A stretch of 64,000 bases of DNA from Anaerolineae bacterium (GCA_027494055.1 JAOSJO010000012.1:558001-622000), one strand, 5' to 3'; positions 27,658 to 38,253 are shown, counted from the first letter of the stretch. The notes: a model not told the origin generated them from the sequence alone. Made by a program: numbers and translations.

Positions 27658-29258
27658 ATGTCTCTCGCCGAGCGCTGGGTCACTAACACCCTCGATAACC
27701 TCTCGCTTGAGGCCCGTGTCGGCCAGATGATGATGGTCGGCTTCGATGGGCTGGAAGCGCCGGCCCACGTGCGCGACTGGCTCGCGGCGGGGCGCGTGGG
27801 CAGCATCGTGCTCTTCGCGCGCAACGTCGCCTCGCCCGCGCAGGTCGCCGAGCTGACCGCCAGCCTGCGCGCGGCGGCTCCCCTCCCAATCCTGATCTGT
27901 ACCGACCAGGAGGGGGCATCGTGGCGCGGCTGCGTCGCCCTTTCACGGAAAGCCCCGGCAACATGGCGCTCGGCGCAATCGCCGGCAGCGACGCGCCTGA
28001 GCTTGTCGAAAACGTGTCTGCGATCCTCGCCCGCGAGATACGCGCGGTGGGCATCGACTGGAATCTCGCGCCCTGCCTTGACATCCTCCACAAGCTGGAC
28101 AACCCCGCCATCAGCCTGCGCGCCTTCGGCGCGGACCCAGACCGCGCGGCGATCCTGGGCGCGGCGGTGGTGCGTGGGTTGCAGCGCGCCGGTGTGGCGG
28201 CGTGCGCCAAGCACTTCCCCGGACACGGCAACACGACCGTCGATTCGCATCTCGACCTGCCGGCCATTGCGGCAGACCTGGAACAGCTCAAGGCGTGCGA
28301 CCTGAAACCCTTCGCCGCCGCGGTTGACGCCGGCGTGGCGACAGTCATGGCGGCGCATATCCTGTTCCCGGCACTCGATCCGGAGCGCCCGGCCACCCTC
28401 TCCCCTGCCATCCAGCAAGGGCTGCTGCGCGCGCAGATGGGCTTCGATGGCGTCATCAGCACCGACTGCATGGAGATGAAAGCCGTCGCCGACCGGTACG
28501 GCGCGGGGGAATCGACCGTCCTCGCCATTCTGGCCGGGACCGACTCAGTCGTGCATTCGCAACACGCCGCAGCGCCAGGAAGAGGCCTACAAAGCGACGC
28601 TCGCCGCCGTGCGCAGCGGGCGGTTGCCAGAAGCGCGCGTCACAGAGAGCGCCCGCCGCCTGCTGCGGCTCAAAGCGCGATTTGTCCGCGACGCTGAAAC
28701 CGTACCTGCCGACGCCGTAGGCAGCGACGCGCACCAGGCCGTGATGCGCGAGGCCGCGCGCCGGGCGCTCACCATGGTTCGCGGCGCGATCCCGGCTGTC
28801 GATCCCAGGCGCGCGGCGCTGGTCGAATTCACGTTCGCCGTCGGGTCCCAGGCGGAGGACGTCCGCGCCGACACCGAGCTTGGCGAAGCGCTTGCCGCGC
28901 GCTTCCGAGACCTGCGCCGCGTGGCCCTGCCGAGCGCTGCGCCGCCCGCGGACCTGGTGGCCGACGCGCGCCGGCTCGCCGAGGCGGCAGACCCGCTTAT
29001 CATCGCCACGCGCAGCGCCAGCCTGAGCGATGCGCAGCGGACGTTCGCCCAGGATTTGCTCGAAATCGCGCGCGCCCGGTCACATGACACGCTGCTTGTG
29101 TGCCTGCGCAACCCCTGGGACGCCGCTGTATTCCCGGAGGCGGCGAACGTCCTGGCGTCACTTGGGGACGCCTGGCCGTCGCTGGAAGCGGTGGCTGACG
29201 CGCTGGCCGGCGCAACCGTGCCGGCGGGTCGGCTTCCCCGGTGCTGTTCAGTTTATGA
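27658..29258 (+). CDS. nagZ: glycoside hydrolase family 3 beta-N-acetylhexosaminidase (NagZ-like), frameshifted
   Basis: Would remove N-acetylglucosamine from peptidoglycan fragments. The N-terminal barrel has VGQMMMVGFDG, TDQEGG, AKHFPGHGNTTVDSH (the GH3 hexosaminidase signature) and ISTDCMEM (likely nucleophile Asp). Shifts occur near 27915 (after TDQEG), near 28560 (after SVVHSQH) and probably near 29236. The C-terminal alpha/beta domain (to LASLGDAWPSLEAVADAL) follows. The end at 29258 is the TGA reached after the last shift; without it the frame runs into the next gene. No signal peptide is visible, consistent with a cytosolic recycling enzyme. Confidence 0.83.
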
Positions 29259-29359
29259 CTACACGAATAGGAAACACGGAGTGAAAGGAGGCGCACACCT
29301 TCGAGACAGGCGCATGACCTTCCAAAAGCCAGAAAGCGTATCACCTCAGGAGGACAGAG

Positions 29360-31033
29360 ATGAACCGTTTATTCCGTACCGGGCTGCTGATTGTGCTCGC
29401 GCTTGCCCTGACGGTACCGGCAATGGCGTCCGCTCAAGAAGAGAAAGTCGTCACCATCGGCATCGGCACCGAGCCGAGCACGCTTGACCCCCGGAACTAC
29501 AGCTTCTTGCAGAGCACGTTCGCTATCTCGTGGCGCATGTTCGAGCCGCTCTTCTACCACGACACGCGCAACGGTGACCTGATCCCCGCCCTTGCGGAGA
29601 GCTACGAGCTGCTCGGCCCCACGCGCTACCAGTTCAACCTGCGCCAGGGCGTGAAGTGGCACGACGGCGAGACCTTCACCGCCGAAGACGTGGCGTGGAC
29701 TCTCGTCCGCACGCCGGGGCGCATCGCCGAGTACCTCCTCGACCCGGAGAACCCGGTTGAGATCGTGGACGACTACACCATCATCGTCAACACCGATGGC
29801 GAAGTTGGCCCCTTCATCTACCAGACCGTCGCGCTCAACTGGCGGATGCTGCCTGAGCACATCCTGGAACCTTACTTCGCGCCCTATCGCGAGATGAGCG
29901 ACGAAGAACTGCTCGAAGTGCTTGAGGGCATCGGCAAGGAACCCGCCGAGGGCGAGACCCCGCTGGACCGCGTGCTCTTCGAACTCGACAAGGGCACCGA
30001 CCTCCTGAAAGAGGTCGTTGACGACGCGGGCAACCCGGTCTACATCGGCACCGGCCCCTTCAAGTTCGAGAACTGGGAGCGCGGCGTCCAGATCACGATG
30101 GTCGCCAACGACGATTACTGGGGCGGCCGGCCCAATATCGACCGGCTGGTCTGGCGCTGGATCGAAGAGGACGCCACCCGCGTGATCGAACTGGAGTCGG
30201 GCGGCTTCGACCTCATCATCGGCGTGCCCGAAGAGGAAATCGAGCGCCTGCAGGATGACCCCAACATCGAAGTGATCGCCAGCCCTGGCCTGAACTACCG
30301 CATCGTCACGCTGAACCTGCGCACGCCCGCGCTCGCTGATGTGAAGGTGCGCCAGGCCATCGCGCATGCCCTGAACGTTGAGGAACTGCAGCTCCTCTTC
30401 CCGGAGGGGATGACCGTCCGCACGTGCGGCCCGCTGCCGGTATCCAGCCCCTTCTACAACGACACGGTCCCGTGCTATGAGTACGATCCGGACCTGTCGC
30501 GCACGCTGCTGGAGGAAGCCGGCTGGGACCCGAACACCGTGATCAAGTTCAAGCTCACCTCAAATGACCTGCTGGAGGCCCAGTTGATCCAGGCCTTCCT
30601 GGCTGATGTGGGCATCACTGTCGAGCTGGAGACGGTCGAGAGCGCAACCTACTCGGCGGACGTGCGCCAGGGGCGCTCAGAAATGGCGATGTTCACCTTC
30701 GGCAACGTCGTGGACCCGGACCACATGTTCTGGGTCTTCCACGGCGACTGGCTTGGGGCGGGTAAGGTCACCGGCACCAACGGCATCTTCGGTTACGATG
30801 ACCCCGACGTGAACGCCTGGACGGTCGAGGGGCAGACGACTGCCGACCCCGATGCGCGCAGAGCACTCTACGACCAGGCGCAGGTGAAGATCGTGGAAGA
30901 CATCCCCGCGATCTTCCTCTACAGCAACTCGGAGACTACCGCCTACCGCACCGACCGCCTGACCGGCATCCAGGCAATGCCGCGCCCGACCGACGTGTTC
31001 TACTGGTTGGGGACGGCTGATGTGATCCAGTAA
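29360..31033 (+). CDS. ABC transporter substrate-binding protein, dipeptide/oligopeptide type
   Basis: A 557-residue family 5 solute-binding protein with a signal peptide (residues 8-25, ending MASAQE), the TIGIGTEPSTLDPRNY opening and the VRQAIAHALNVEEL motif near residue 331. AGGAGG precedes the ATG. Two permease genes follow (31102 and 32052), making a transporter operon that lacks its ATPase genes here. The ligand may be a peptide or a modified sugar; nagZ upstream makes cell-wall peptides plausible but this is inference. Confidence 0.9.
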   Translation: MNRLFRTGLLIVLALALTVPAMASAQEEKVVTIGIGTEPSTLDPRNYSFLQSTFAISWRMFEPLFYHDTRNGDLIPALAESYELLGPTRYQFNLRQGVKWHDGETFTAEDVAWTLVRTPGRIAEYLLDPENPVEIVDDYTIIVNTDGEVGPFIYQTVALNWRMLPEHILEPYFAPYREMSDEELLEVLEGIGKEPAEGETPLDRVLFELDKGTDLLKEVVDDAGNPVYIGTGPFKFENWERGVQITMVANDDYWGGRPNIDRLVWRWIEEDATRVIELESGGFDLIIGVPEEEIERLQDDPNIEVIASPGLNYRIVTLNLRTPALADVKVRQAIAHALNVEELQLLFPEGMTVRTCGPLPVSSPFYNDTVPCYEYDPDLSRTLLEEAGWDPNTVIKFKLTSNDLLEAQLIQAFLADVGITVELETVESATYSADVRQGRSEMAMFTFGNVVDPDHMFWVFHGDWLGAGKVTGTNGIFGYDDPDVNAWTVEGQTTADPDARRALYDQAQVKIVEDIPAIFLYSNSETTAYRTDRLTGIQAMPRPTDVFYWLGTADVIQ

Positions 31034-31060
31034 CGCGCTTCCTGCCGGCCGAATAACGCT

Positions 31061-31089
31061 GTAGGGGCGCGGCCCGCCCGCGCCCCTAC
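31061..31089. repeat. GTAGGGGC-type palindrome in an operon gap
   Basis: A 12-bp perfect stem GTAGGGGCGCGG (31061-31072) / CCGCGCCCCTAC (31078-31089) lies between the binding-protein and permease genes. Its outer arm GTAGGGGC matches that of the palindrome in the 17.1-kb element. It may lower downstream transcription or protect the binding-protein mRNA. Confidence 0.6.
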
Positions 31090-31101
31090 CTGCCCTGTAT
31101 C

Positions 31102-32046
31102 ATGTATAAACTCATTGTCTCGCGCCTCATCCAGGGAGTGTTCACCACCTGGGCCGTGGTCACGGTCGTGTTTCTGCTCATCCGCGTCTCCGGCGACCCG
31201 GTCGATATGTTCTATGGCGGGGCCGCCACCCGTGAGGCGCTGCGAGAAGCAGAAGCCATGCGCCGGCAGTACGGGCTGGACAAGTCGGTCCCAGAGCAGT
31301 ATGTAGACTACCTGACCGATCTGCTGCGCCTGGATTTCGGCAGTTCCATCCACCTGAAACGCCCGGTCGTGGACCTGATCGGCGAGCGGATTCCGCACAC
31401 GCTGCGGCTGACGGTCGTCGCCTTCATGGTCTCATACCTCATCGCCATCCCGCTTGGTGTGCTTGCCGCGCTGCGGCGCGGGACCGCCTTCGACTACACG
31501 AGCCTCGGCCTCACGATGGTGGGCGTCTCGCTGCCGGCCTTCTGGCTTGGCCTGATGCTGATCCTGCTGTTCTCCGTGCAACTGAACTGGCTCCCAGCCT
31601 CCGGCATCGGTGACGCGACCCTTCAGGGCCGCGTGCGCCATCTGATCCTGCCGGCCATCACGCTCGCCATCCCGCGCATGGCGGTGATGACGCGCTTCAT
31701 TCGCGGGACGATGCTCGACATCCTCGGCGCGGACTACCTGACCACCGCGCGCGCAAAGGGGATGCGCGAGCGCGCGGTCATCATGCGGCACGGCTTCCGC
31801 AACGCCCTGATCCCGATTGTGACGCTGATCGGCTTGCAGCTTGGCTTCCTGGTCGGCGGCGCGGTCGTGATCGAGCGGGTGTTCGGCCTGCCGGGCGTCG
31901 GCGACCTGGTGGTTGACGCCATCAGCGGGCGCGACTTCCCGGTCGTGCAGGCCTCAGTCTTGATGCTCGCCATCTCAGTCGTGATCGCCAACACCGCCGT
32001 TGACATCCTCTACGGCTATGTTGACCCGCGCGTGCGGACGGAATAG
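31102..32046 (+). CDS. ABC transporter permease, DppB/OppB type
   Basis: A 314-residue inner-membrane protein with six predicted helices. It has the DppB-type N-terminus (YKLIVSRLIQGVFTTWAVVTVVF) and the BPD_transp_1 domain with the ATPase-contact EAA-like loop TTARAKGMRERAVIMRHGFRNALIP near residues 213-237. It forms a heterodimeric channel with the product of 32052. No ribosome site is obvious before the ATG; it follows a GTAGGGGC palindrome. Confidence 0.9.
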   Translation: MYKLIVSRLIQGVFTTWAVVTVVFLLIRVSGDPVDMFYGGAATREALREAEAMRRQYGLDKSVPEQYVDYLTDLLRLDFGSSIHLKRPVVDLIGERIPHTLRLTVVAFMVSYLIAIPLGVLAALRRGTAFDYTSLGLTMVGVSLPAFWLGLMLILLFSVQLNWLPASGIGDATLQGRVRHLILPAITLAIPRMAVMTRFIRGTMLDILGADYLTTARAKGMRERAVIMRHGFRNALIPIVTLIGLQLGFLVGGAVVIERVFGLPGVGDLVVDAISGRDFPVVQASVLMLAISVVIANTAVDILYGYVDPRVRTE

Positions 32047-32051
32047 GCGCC

Positions 32052-32939
32052 ATGACAACGGACACCGTACCCCGCCTTTCCCTGGCCGAACCCGAACCCC
32101 GGCGCGAGCCGACCTTCTGGGAGCGCTTCGTCCGCGAGCCGCAGGCGATATTGGGCACGCTGATTGTCCTGAGCCTCGTCCTCGCCGCTGTGCTTGCGCC
32201 TGTGCTCGCACCCTATGACCAGTTCCGGCCCGACGTGCGCAACCGCCGCGCGCCGCCGAGCGCTGAGCACTTCCTCGGCACAGACGAGCTTGGCCGCGAC
32301 GTGCTGACACGGATGCTGTACGGCGCGCAGATTTCGCTCGCGGTGGCGATCTCGGCGGTGGGGCTGGCGATGGCCGTCGGCACGCTGCTGGGCGCGCTGG
32401 CCGGCTACTTCGGCGGCTGGGTGGATGTGGTGATCTCGCGGATCGCCGACACGTTTCTCGCGATACCCAGCCTCGTGCTCACGATTGCGATGGTCGCGGC
32501 GCTGGGTCCGGGGCTGGACAAGATCGTGATCGCTATCGCCATGAACTCGTGGGCCGGCTATGCGCGCCTGGTGCGCGGCAACTTCATCGCGATCAAGAAG
32601 AACGAATTCGTCGAGGCGGCGCAGGCAATCGGCGTGCGGCCGGCGCGCGTCATCGCCATCCACATCCTGCCCAACACCATCGCGCCGATCTTCGTGATCG
32701 CCATGCTCAGCACCGCCGGCGCGATCCTCACCGAAGCCGGCCTCAGCTACCTGGGCATCGGCATCAACGCGCCCACGCCCACCTGGGGCGGGATGCTCGA
32801 ACAGGGGCTTGACTACCTCCGCACCGCGCCGCACGTCGCGTTCTTCCCCGGCCTCGCGATCCTCATCACCACGCTCGGCTTCAACCTGCTCGGCGAGGGT
32901 CTGCGCGACATCCTCGACCCGAAAGTCCGCAAACGCTGA
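32052..32939 (+). CDS. ABC transporter permease, DppC/OppC type
   Basis: A 295-residue membrane protein with the DppC N-terminal region ([15 protein letters not shown]), the [21 protein letters not shown] signature and the EAA loop [21 protein letters not shown]. It begins 5 nt after the DppB-type gene. The two permeases and the binding protein at 29360 make one uptake system; ATPase subunits must be encoded elsewhere. Confidence 0.9.
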   Translation: MTTDTVPRLSLAEPEPRREPTFWERFVREPQAILGTLIVLSLVLAAVLAPVLAPYDQFRPDVRNRRAPPSAEHFLGTDELGRDVLTRMLYGAQISLAVAISAVGLAMAVGTLLGALAGYFGGWVDVVISRIADTFLAIPSLVLTIAMVAALGPGLDKIVIAIAMNSWAGYARLVRGNFIAIKKNEFVEAAQAIGVRPARVIAIHILPNTIAPIFVIAMLSTAGAILTEAGLSYLGIGINAPTPTWGGMLEQGLDYLRTAPHVAFFPGLAILITTLGFNLLGEGLRDILDPKVRKR

Positions 32940-32998
32940 CCTGTGGTCGCGGCCTTGCCCTCCGGGTGGGTTCGGGTGCGCCCCGCCGGCCGGCGAGG

Positions 32999-33027
32999 TT
33001 GACATGCCGCCCCACCCGAACCATAAT
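32999..33027 (+). promoter_or_regulatory. radC promoter, probably giving a leaderless mRNA
   Basis: TTGACA (32999-33004), 17 nt, CATAAT (33022-33027). The expected start, six to seven bases after the -10 box, coincides with the ATG of radC at 33034. No ribosome site precedes that ATG. Confidence 0.7.
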
Positions 33028-33033
33028 CATCCC

Positions 33034-33753
33034 ATGCCAAAGGAGATCGTGTACCAGCTTACGATCAAAGAGATGCCCTCCAGCGAGCGCCCGCGCGAGC
33101 GCCTGATCCGCCTGGGGCCGGACGCGCTCGCGACGGCGGAACTTCTGGCGATTGTGCTGCGCACCGGCGTCGATGGCGAGAACGTGCTCCACATGGCCGA
33201 GGGGTTGCTGGCGCGCTTCGGTGGGTTGAGCGGGCTGGCGCGCGCGAGCCTGCCAGAGCTGACGGCCACGCGCGGCCTCGGCGCGGCAAAGGCGGCGCAG
33301 CTCATGGCCGCGTTCGCGCTGGGCCGGCGGCTCGCGGCTTCCGCGCCAGAGGAGCGCCCCCAGGTCCGCTCGCCAGACGACGCCGCCAGCCTCGTGATGG
33401 GCGAGATGGGCCTGCTCAAGCAGGAGCAGTTGCGCGTGATCCTGCTGGACACGCAGAACCGGGTTGTGGCGCTCCCCACCGTGTACACCGGCAGCGTCAA
33501 CACGCTGGTCGTCCGCGCCGGCGAGGTTTTCCGCGAAGCGGTCATACGGAACTGCGCCGCGCTGATCCTGGCGCACAACCACCCCTCCGGCGACCCGACG
33601 CCCTCACATGAAGACATAACCCTGACGGCGCATCTCGTCCGGGCCGGCGCGCTGCTCGACATCGAGGTGCTGGATCACCTGGTGATCGGACACCAGCGCT
33701 ACGTATCGATGCGCAAGCAGGGGCTGGGGTTCGCAGATGGCGGCAGGATTTAG
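33034..33753 (+). CDS. radC: RadC-family JAMM-domain protein
   Basis: A 239-residue protein with N-terminal helix-hairpin-helix region ([12 protein letters not shown]) and the RadC JAB1-like domain. It shows the metal motif with [14 protein letters not shown] and the earlier GEVFREAV block. The family is historically called DNA repair protein RadC but its biochemical role is unsettled. I start at 33034 because the sequence matches the family start ([14 protein letters not shown]) there and the promoter leaves no transcript upstream; a longer in-frame extension from 32809 has no support. Confidence 0.9.
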   Translation: MPKEIVYQLTIKEMPSSERPRERLIRLGPDALATAELLAIVLRTGVDGENVLHMAEGLLARFGGLSGLARASLPELTATRGLGAAKAAQLMAAFALGRRLAASAPEERPQVRSPDDAASLVMGEMGLLKQEQLRVILLDTQNRVVALPTVYTGSVNTLVVRAGEVFREAVIRNCAALILAHNHPSGDPTPSHEDITLTAHLVRAGALLDIEVLDHLVIGHQRYVSMRKQGLGFADGGRI

Positions 33754-33812
33754 TTTAGACACGATCAGGATATTCTTCGTAAGCATGAGCAAGGGTGCCA
33801 GGAGGAAGACAC

Positions 33813-34770
33813 ATGGCTGATGAGGTAATCGCGATTCTGGCGATCGTCATTGGGATGGCGGCGGCGGTGCTGGGCGCGGTGATTGCACAATGGCTGCTGA
33901 GCGGGCAGGCGCAGCGCCGCGAAGAGCAGGCGCGCCTGGAGCGCGAAGCGGCGGTCCAGGTGCTGGAGGAGGCCGTCCGCAAGCAGGTGAGCCAGGAGAT
34001 AAAAGAGGGCATTGAGGAATTCGCCCAGGCGATGGAGGAACACCGGCTCAAGGAGGTCATCAAGACCATCGAGATCGCCACGCTGAGCCGCACGGTGCTC
34101 ATTGAGGAGCTTCGCCTCGACGCGCTCAAGCGCGCGCTGCTCGAAGCCAGCGCCGACAACCCCGAAATCGGCCAGTTGCTCGAATCGTCTGCGAGCAGCC
34201 CCACGCTCGGCAAGCTCATGGAAGGCCTCGAAGTCCCCGCGCCGCGCCCCGGCCGCGCCGCAGGGCGTCAGGCAATCGCCGCCAGAACCCGCAGCCGCGC
34301 CGCCCACCGCCAGCGTACCAGAGGCCGGCGTCCCAGAGGCGGGCGCAAGGGCCGCTGAGCCGGTAAGAGAAGTGAAACAAGCCGCGCCGCCCGCGCCCGC
34401 CCCCATCGCAGAGCCGGAGGCAGCGCCCGAACCCGCCGGGATGGCTGCCGTGGCCGCAGCGCCACCGGCAGCGTCGGTTTCCTCTGACGGCGCGGAGCCA
34501 CCGCCGGCGAGCACTCAGCCTGCATTGGACGAGGCCCCCGCCGCGACCGAGGCGGCAGCGCCTGAAGCGCCGGCAGCCTCCCAGGAAGCGACGGAGACAG
34601 AGGCGGAAGCAGAGGAACCGGAAACAGCGGAGACGCCGACTGGCACGGCGGAGACAGTCGCCGCGCCGCCCGCCGAAGAGATGCCCGCCGAGGCGGCACC
34701 CGCTGACGAACGCGCGCATGAAGGCGCGGAGGAAGAGGAAACCGCGCCCGTAGAAGACCAGCCGGCCTAG
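33813..34770 (+). CDS. membrane-anchored coiled-coil protein with Ala/Pro/Glu-rich tail, frameshifted
   Basis: No family recognised. It has an N-terminal transmembrane helix (about residues 4-27) and a charged coiled coil (about 32-90: QAQRREEQARLEREAAVQ and following). A short conserved-looking helical stretch (IATLSRTVLIEELRLDALKRALL) follows. After a one-base shift near 34245, the tail is a ~170-residue disordered acidic region made of Ala, Pro and Glu, ending at 34770. AGGAGG lies 7 nt before the ATG. The layout resembles a membrane-bound scaffold or spacer protein in the envelope. It precedes the wall-hydrolase-like genes. Confidence 0.65.
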
Positions 34771-34867
34771 CGCGCCGCAATCGCGCCGCTGGCCGCCCAA
34801 ATCGCCCGACACCGGCAGGCCGAGCAGTTCCAGCCGCGTCCTGCCCATCCCCGAAGGAGGTTGCCCG

Positions 34868-36794
34868 GTGGCTTTCCTGGCTCAAGTCATCCTCGTGCCG
34901 GCCACAACTGAGACCATCGGTCCGTGGGTAGACGCCACTTTCAGGTATCAGCGGGCTTTCCGGGGCGTGAGCGTGACCGCCAACCCCGACCCGGAGAACG
35001 TCTGCCGACACACAGTCATCACGGTTGTCGGGGGAACTGATGCGTGGGGCCGCGACATGGCGACAGAGGTGCGCCAGGCGTGCCCGGATGCGTCCATCGA
35101 CGAGATTGACGCCTCGAATCCGCACGAACTCCGGCGCGTGCTCGATGCGCGCGCCGAGACCGGCGCACGCTTCGGCGCTGGCGACCCGTTGATGGGTCAT
35201 CTCTTCCTGCGCTGGCCCACCGACCACCCCCAGGGTGACGCAGCCCTTCCGCGCCAGGCCGGAATATTACCGCCAGTTTGCGTGTGAGGGCCGCCCGTTC
35301 CCCGGCCACGAAGGCATTGACATTCACGCGCCGATACGCGACGGGCAGGGTTCGAAGGTCTACGCCGGCGCCGACGGTGTGACGCACGCGGTGCAGCAGA
35401 CCGACGACGGCGACCCCTATGGCGTCCGCGTGCGCATCAACCATAGGGTCGGCAACACGGAGTACCAGACCGTGTACGCGCACCTCTCCGCGCATTCCAT
35501 CCTGGTCCGGCCCGGCGACCCGGTCGCAGCCGGGCAGGAGATCGCGCGCTCTGGCAACACCGGCAACACGGGGGACGCCGCACCCCACCTGCACCTGATG
35601 CTCAAGAAGACCGGCGCAACCGCCGCCGGCAAGACCGACTTCCCGTGCGACCTGATCGACCCGACGCCGCACCTCTTCTGGCCGGACCTGCTGCTCACCC
35701 CGACTGACGTCCTGCGCGTGCGCGCCGAGCCGAACACTGAGAGCGCGATTCTGGGGCTGGTGACGCCGGGCGACGCGCTGGCGCCGCTCGCGCCGGACGC
35801 CGTCATACTGTGGGACCTCTACCAGCCGGGCGCGTGGATCAAGGTGCAGACGCCCACCACGCTGGAGGGCTACTGCTACGCCGAGTTCCTGGAGATCGTC
35901 GGCGTCCCGCCCGAAGTCCCGCCGCTGCCGGTGGGCCGTTTCGTCGCCGGGCTGCATGGCCGCGCCGACGGCCCGATGCAGGAGCCTGACTTCACTGCGG
36001 TCGAGGTCAGCAAGGTGGAGGCGGTCAAGCTCACCACCAACGCGCTCCCTGCCGATGTCACGCGGCTGCGCAAGACCAATCCGGACATGTTCGTCGTCGT
36101 GCGCCTGTTCGAGAGCTTCAGCACGCCCGCCGGGCCGCGCAAGATCACCGCAGAGGAATTCGCCAACAAGTTCCGACCCAACCCGCCCGGCCAATCGCCA
36201 ACCGACCTCCAGCGCTTCTACGAGATGGGCGTCCAGTACTATGAGGTGCACAACGAACCCAACCTGACCAACGAGGGCTTTGGGCAGACCGGGAGCTGGA
36301 ACAGCGGCGCGGCGTTCGCTGCCTGGTATCTGGCAGTCATCGACCGGCTGCGCGCCTGGTTCCCGGACGCGCGGTGGGGCTTCCCCGGCCTTTCGCCGGG
36401 CGATGTCGTGCCGGGGCGGCCCATGGCGATGTGGGACTTCCTCGACGAGTGCGAGGACGCCATCGCCGCGTCGGATTGGCTCGGCGTGCATCAGTACTTC
36501 AAGGACTTCGCCGAGATGGAAGACGGGTTCAACCAGATCGTCAAGCGCTACCGGCGGAGGTGGCCCGACAAGCTGCTGATGGTGACCGAGTTCAGCAACC
36601 CGATCAAGGGCGTGCCCAAGATGGTCAAGGGCCAGCAGTACGTCACGTACTACCGCATGGCCGAGGAAGTTCCCGGCTTGGGGGCGGCGTTCGCCTACGT
36701 GGTCTCGGCATCCGCGCCGGAGTTCCAGGACGAGACATGGCGCGAAGAGAGCGGCGCAATCACGCCGATCCCGGAGGCGGTGAGCAAGCGCTGA
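34868..36794 (+). CDS. M23 peptidase-SH3-glycoside hydrolase (GH-A) fusion, frameshifted
   Basis: One gene split by an extra C in the run at 35227-35231. Residues 1-100 form an unrecognised domain (QVILVPATTETIGPWVDA ... DASNPHELRRVL) that resembles the C-terminus of the protein encoded at 36959. Then comes a LytM/M23-type fold (HEGIDIHAP, VYAHLSAHS, PHLHLML), an SH3-like segment (LRVRAEPNTESAILG) and a barrel with HNEPN and VTEFSNP, the likely acid/base and nucleophile glutamates of clan GH-A. It may cut peptide and glycan bonds of a wall polymer. The start is GTG with AGGAGG upstream. No signal peptide is visible. Confidence 0.8.
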
Positions 36795-36958
36795 CCGCCC
36801 GCGCCAACCGCATCGCGCTACACCTGGGCACAGGGAGAACGCATCACCCCCTGTGCCCTTTCTTGCCCGCGCGCGCCCCCCTTTGGCATTGAAATTGCAT
36901 CTACCTCTTTGCGAAACCATTTGCAGATGACGAACGCTGCAGGCTGGAGAGGGTGCGC

Positions 36959-38209
36959 ATGAGCAAGAACATGATTACGAACGGCAGTTTCGACGGGCAG
37001 TTCCAGCATCACGAGGGCATCCCGGAGATCGCGGTTGCGCCCGGATGGACGCCGTGGTGGCATCCCCAGTCGCCCGGCGACGAGGTCTGGAAGAACCGCC
37101 GGCCCGAGTTCAAGTCCTCCCCCATCGGCGTGGATGCGCGCCGCGTCCGGCTCGGCGAGAGCTGCCAGATGTATGCAACGCCGTGGGGCACGCACATCGC
37201 CGGGCTGTACCAGCAGGTGCGCGTGCCGGAAGGGGCGACGCTGCGCTTTGCGTGCTACGGCATGGCGTGGTCGAGCGAGGGCGACGACCCGCACGCAAGC
37301 CAGAACCCCGGCAACGTGCGGATGCGCGTGGGCATCGACCCCAAAGGCGGCGCCGACCCGTTCGCCAGCACCGTGGTCTGGTCGCGCGAGCGCGCGGTCT
37401 ACGACGCCTTTGAGGCGTTCACCATCGAGGCAGCGGCGGAAAACACGCTCGTGACCGTGTTCACCTACAGCGCGCCGGACTGGCCGAAGAAGCACAACGA
37501 GGTGTTCTGGGACGACGCCAGCCTGGAAGTGGTCAACGGCGCGGCGGCGCGCGAACCCGGCCCGAAGGGCGTGTCCAAGGCCGGTCTGCCCGTCGCGCTC
37601 TTCCTGGAAGCGCCAGGCCGCCTGGTCAACGAGACGGTTCAGGTCCGGGCCACGGGGCCTCTGGGCGTGGGCGGCGTGATTCTGCACGTCTACGGCCCTT
37701 ACGGCGAGGTCCAGGCAGACTGGTTCGGCTCGGAGCTGGGCGGGCGCGGGCAGATCTGGAAATGGTCGTTCGTGCCCCGCAAGGCTGGGCACTACATGGT
37801 GCGCTTCAAGGGAACCGGCGCGGATACCGTTGACGGTGGCATCTACATCTTCGACCCGCCCGACGGCCCACCCCCCGACCCCGGCGCCCGTGGCGCGCCG
37901 CGCGAGCAGTACGAGCGCACGTACATCCTCATGCCGCCCAACGCCGACCGCCCCTGGCTCGATGCCGTGATCAACAGCGCGATACTGGAAGACCACAAGC
38001 ACACCCTGGGCTTCAGCGCCGACGACGCCGGCATCGGCGACCTGAACCAGCGCCGGGTGCTGCTCATCAACCCGGTGGGGTGGCGCGAGCCGCTGGAAAT
38101 CTGGTTCGCCAAGTACTATCCCGGTGTGAAAGTGCGCACGCTCAACGCCTCGACGCCCGATGAGTTGGAGATCGCGCTGAAAATCGGGATGGGGAACACC
38201 TGGGACTGA
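36959..38209 (+). CDS. carbohydrate-binding-like protein, unrecognised family
   Basis: A 416-residue protein. Residues 1-200 look like a beta jelly roll of the carbohydrate-binding type (NMITNGSFDGQF start, PGWTPWWH, FWDDASLEVVN end). Residues 205-310 form a second beta domain (LFLEAPGRLVNETVQVRATG). The last ~90 residues (TYILMPPNADRPWLDAVINS to NASTPDELEIAL) resemble the N-terminal domain of the neighbouring M23/GH fusion. No signal peptide is seen. GGAGAGGG lies 6 nt before the ATG at 36959; a GTG two codons earlier overlaps that site. Possibly a binding partner of the fusion protein. Confidence 0.72.
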   Translation: MSKNMITNGSFDGQFQHHEGIPEIAVAPGWTPWWHPQSPGDEVWKNRRPEFKSSPIGVDARRVRLGESCQMYATPWGTHIAGLYQQVRVPEGATLRFACYGMAWSSEGDDPHASQNPGNVRMRVGIDPKGGADPFASTVVWSRERAVYDAFEAFTIEAAAENTLVTVFTYSAPDWPKKHNEVFWDDASLEVVNGAAAREPGPKGVSKAGLPVALFLEAPGRLVNETVQVRATGPLGVGGVILHVYGPYGEVQADWFGSELGGRGQIWKWSFVPRKAGHYMVRFKGTGADTVDGGIYIFDPPDGPPPDPGARGAPREQYERTYILMPPNADRPWLDAVINSAILEDHKHTLGFSADDAGIGDLNQRRVLLINPVGWREPLEIWFAKYYPGVKVRTLNASTPDELEIALKIGMGNTWD

Positions 38210-38253
38210 GCCGGCGTACTGCTGTCAGACCGGGAACCGGCTTGCCGTTTTGC

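Noticed and set aside
35019..36920. Open frame of 633 codons on the minus strand
   Set aside because: Antisense to the M23/GH fusion; no recognisable domain.
33813..38209. Prophage lysis cassette
   Set aside because: A peptidase/glycosidase fusion beside carbohydrate-binding-like proteins suggested phage lysis genes, but there are no holin, tail, capsid, integrase or attachment-site signals.
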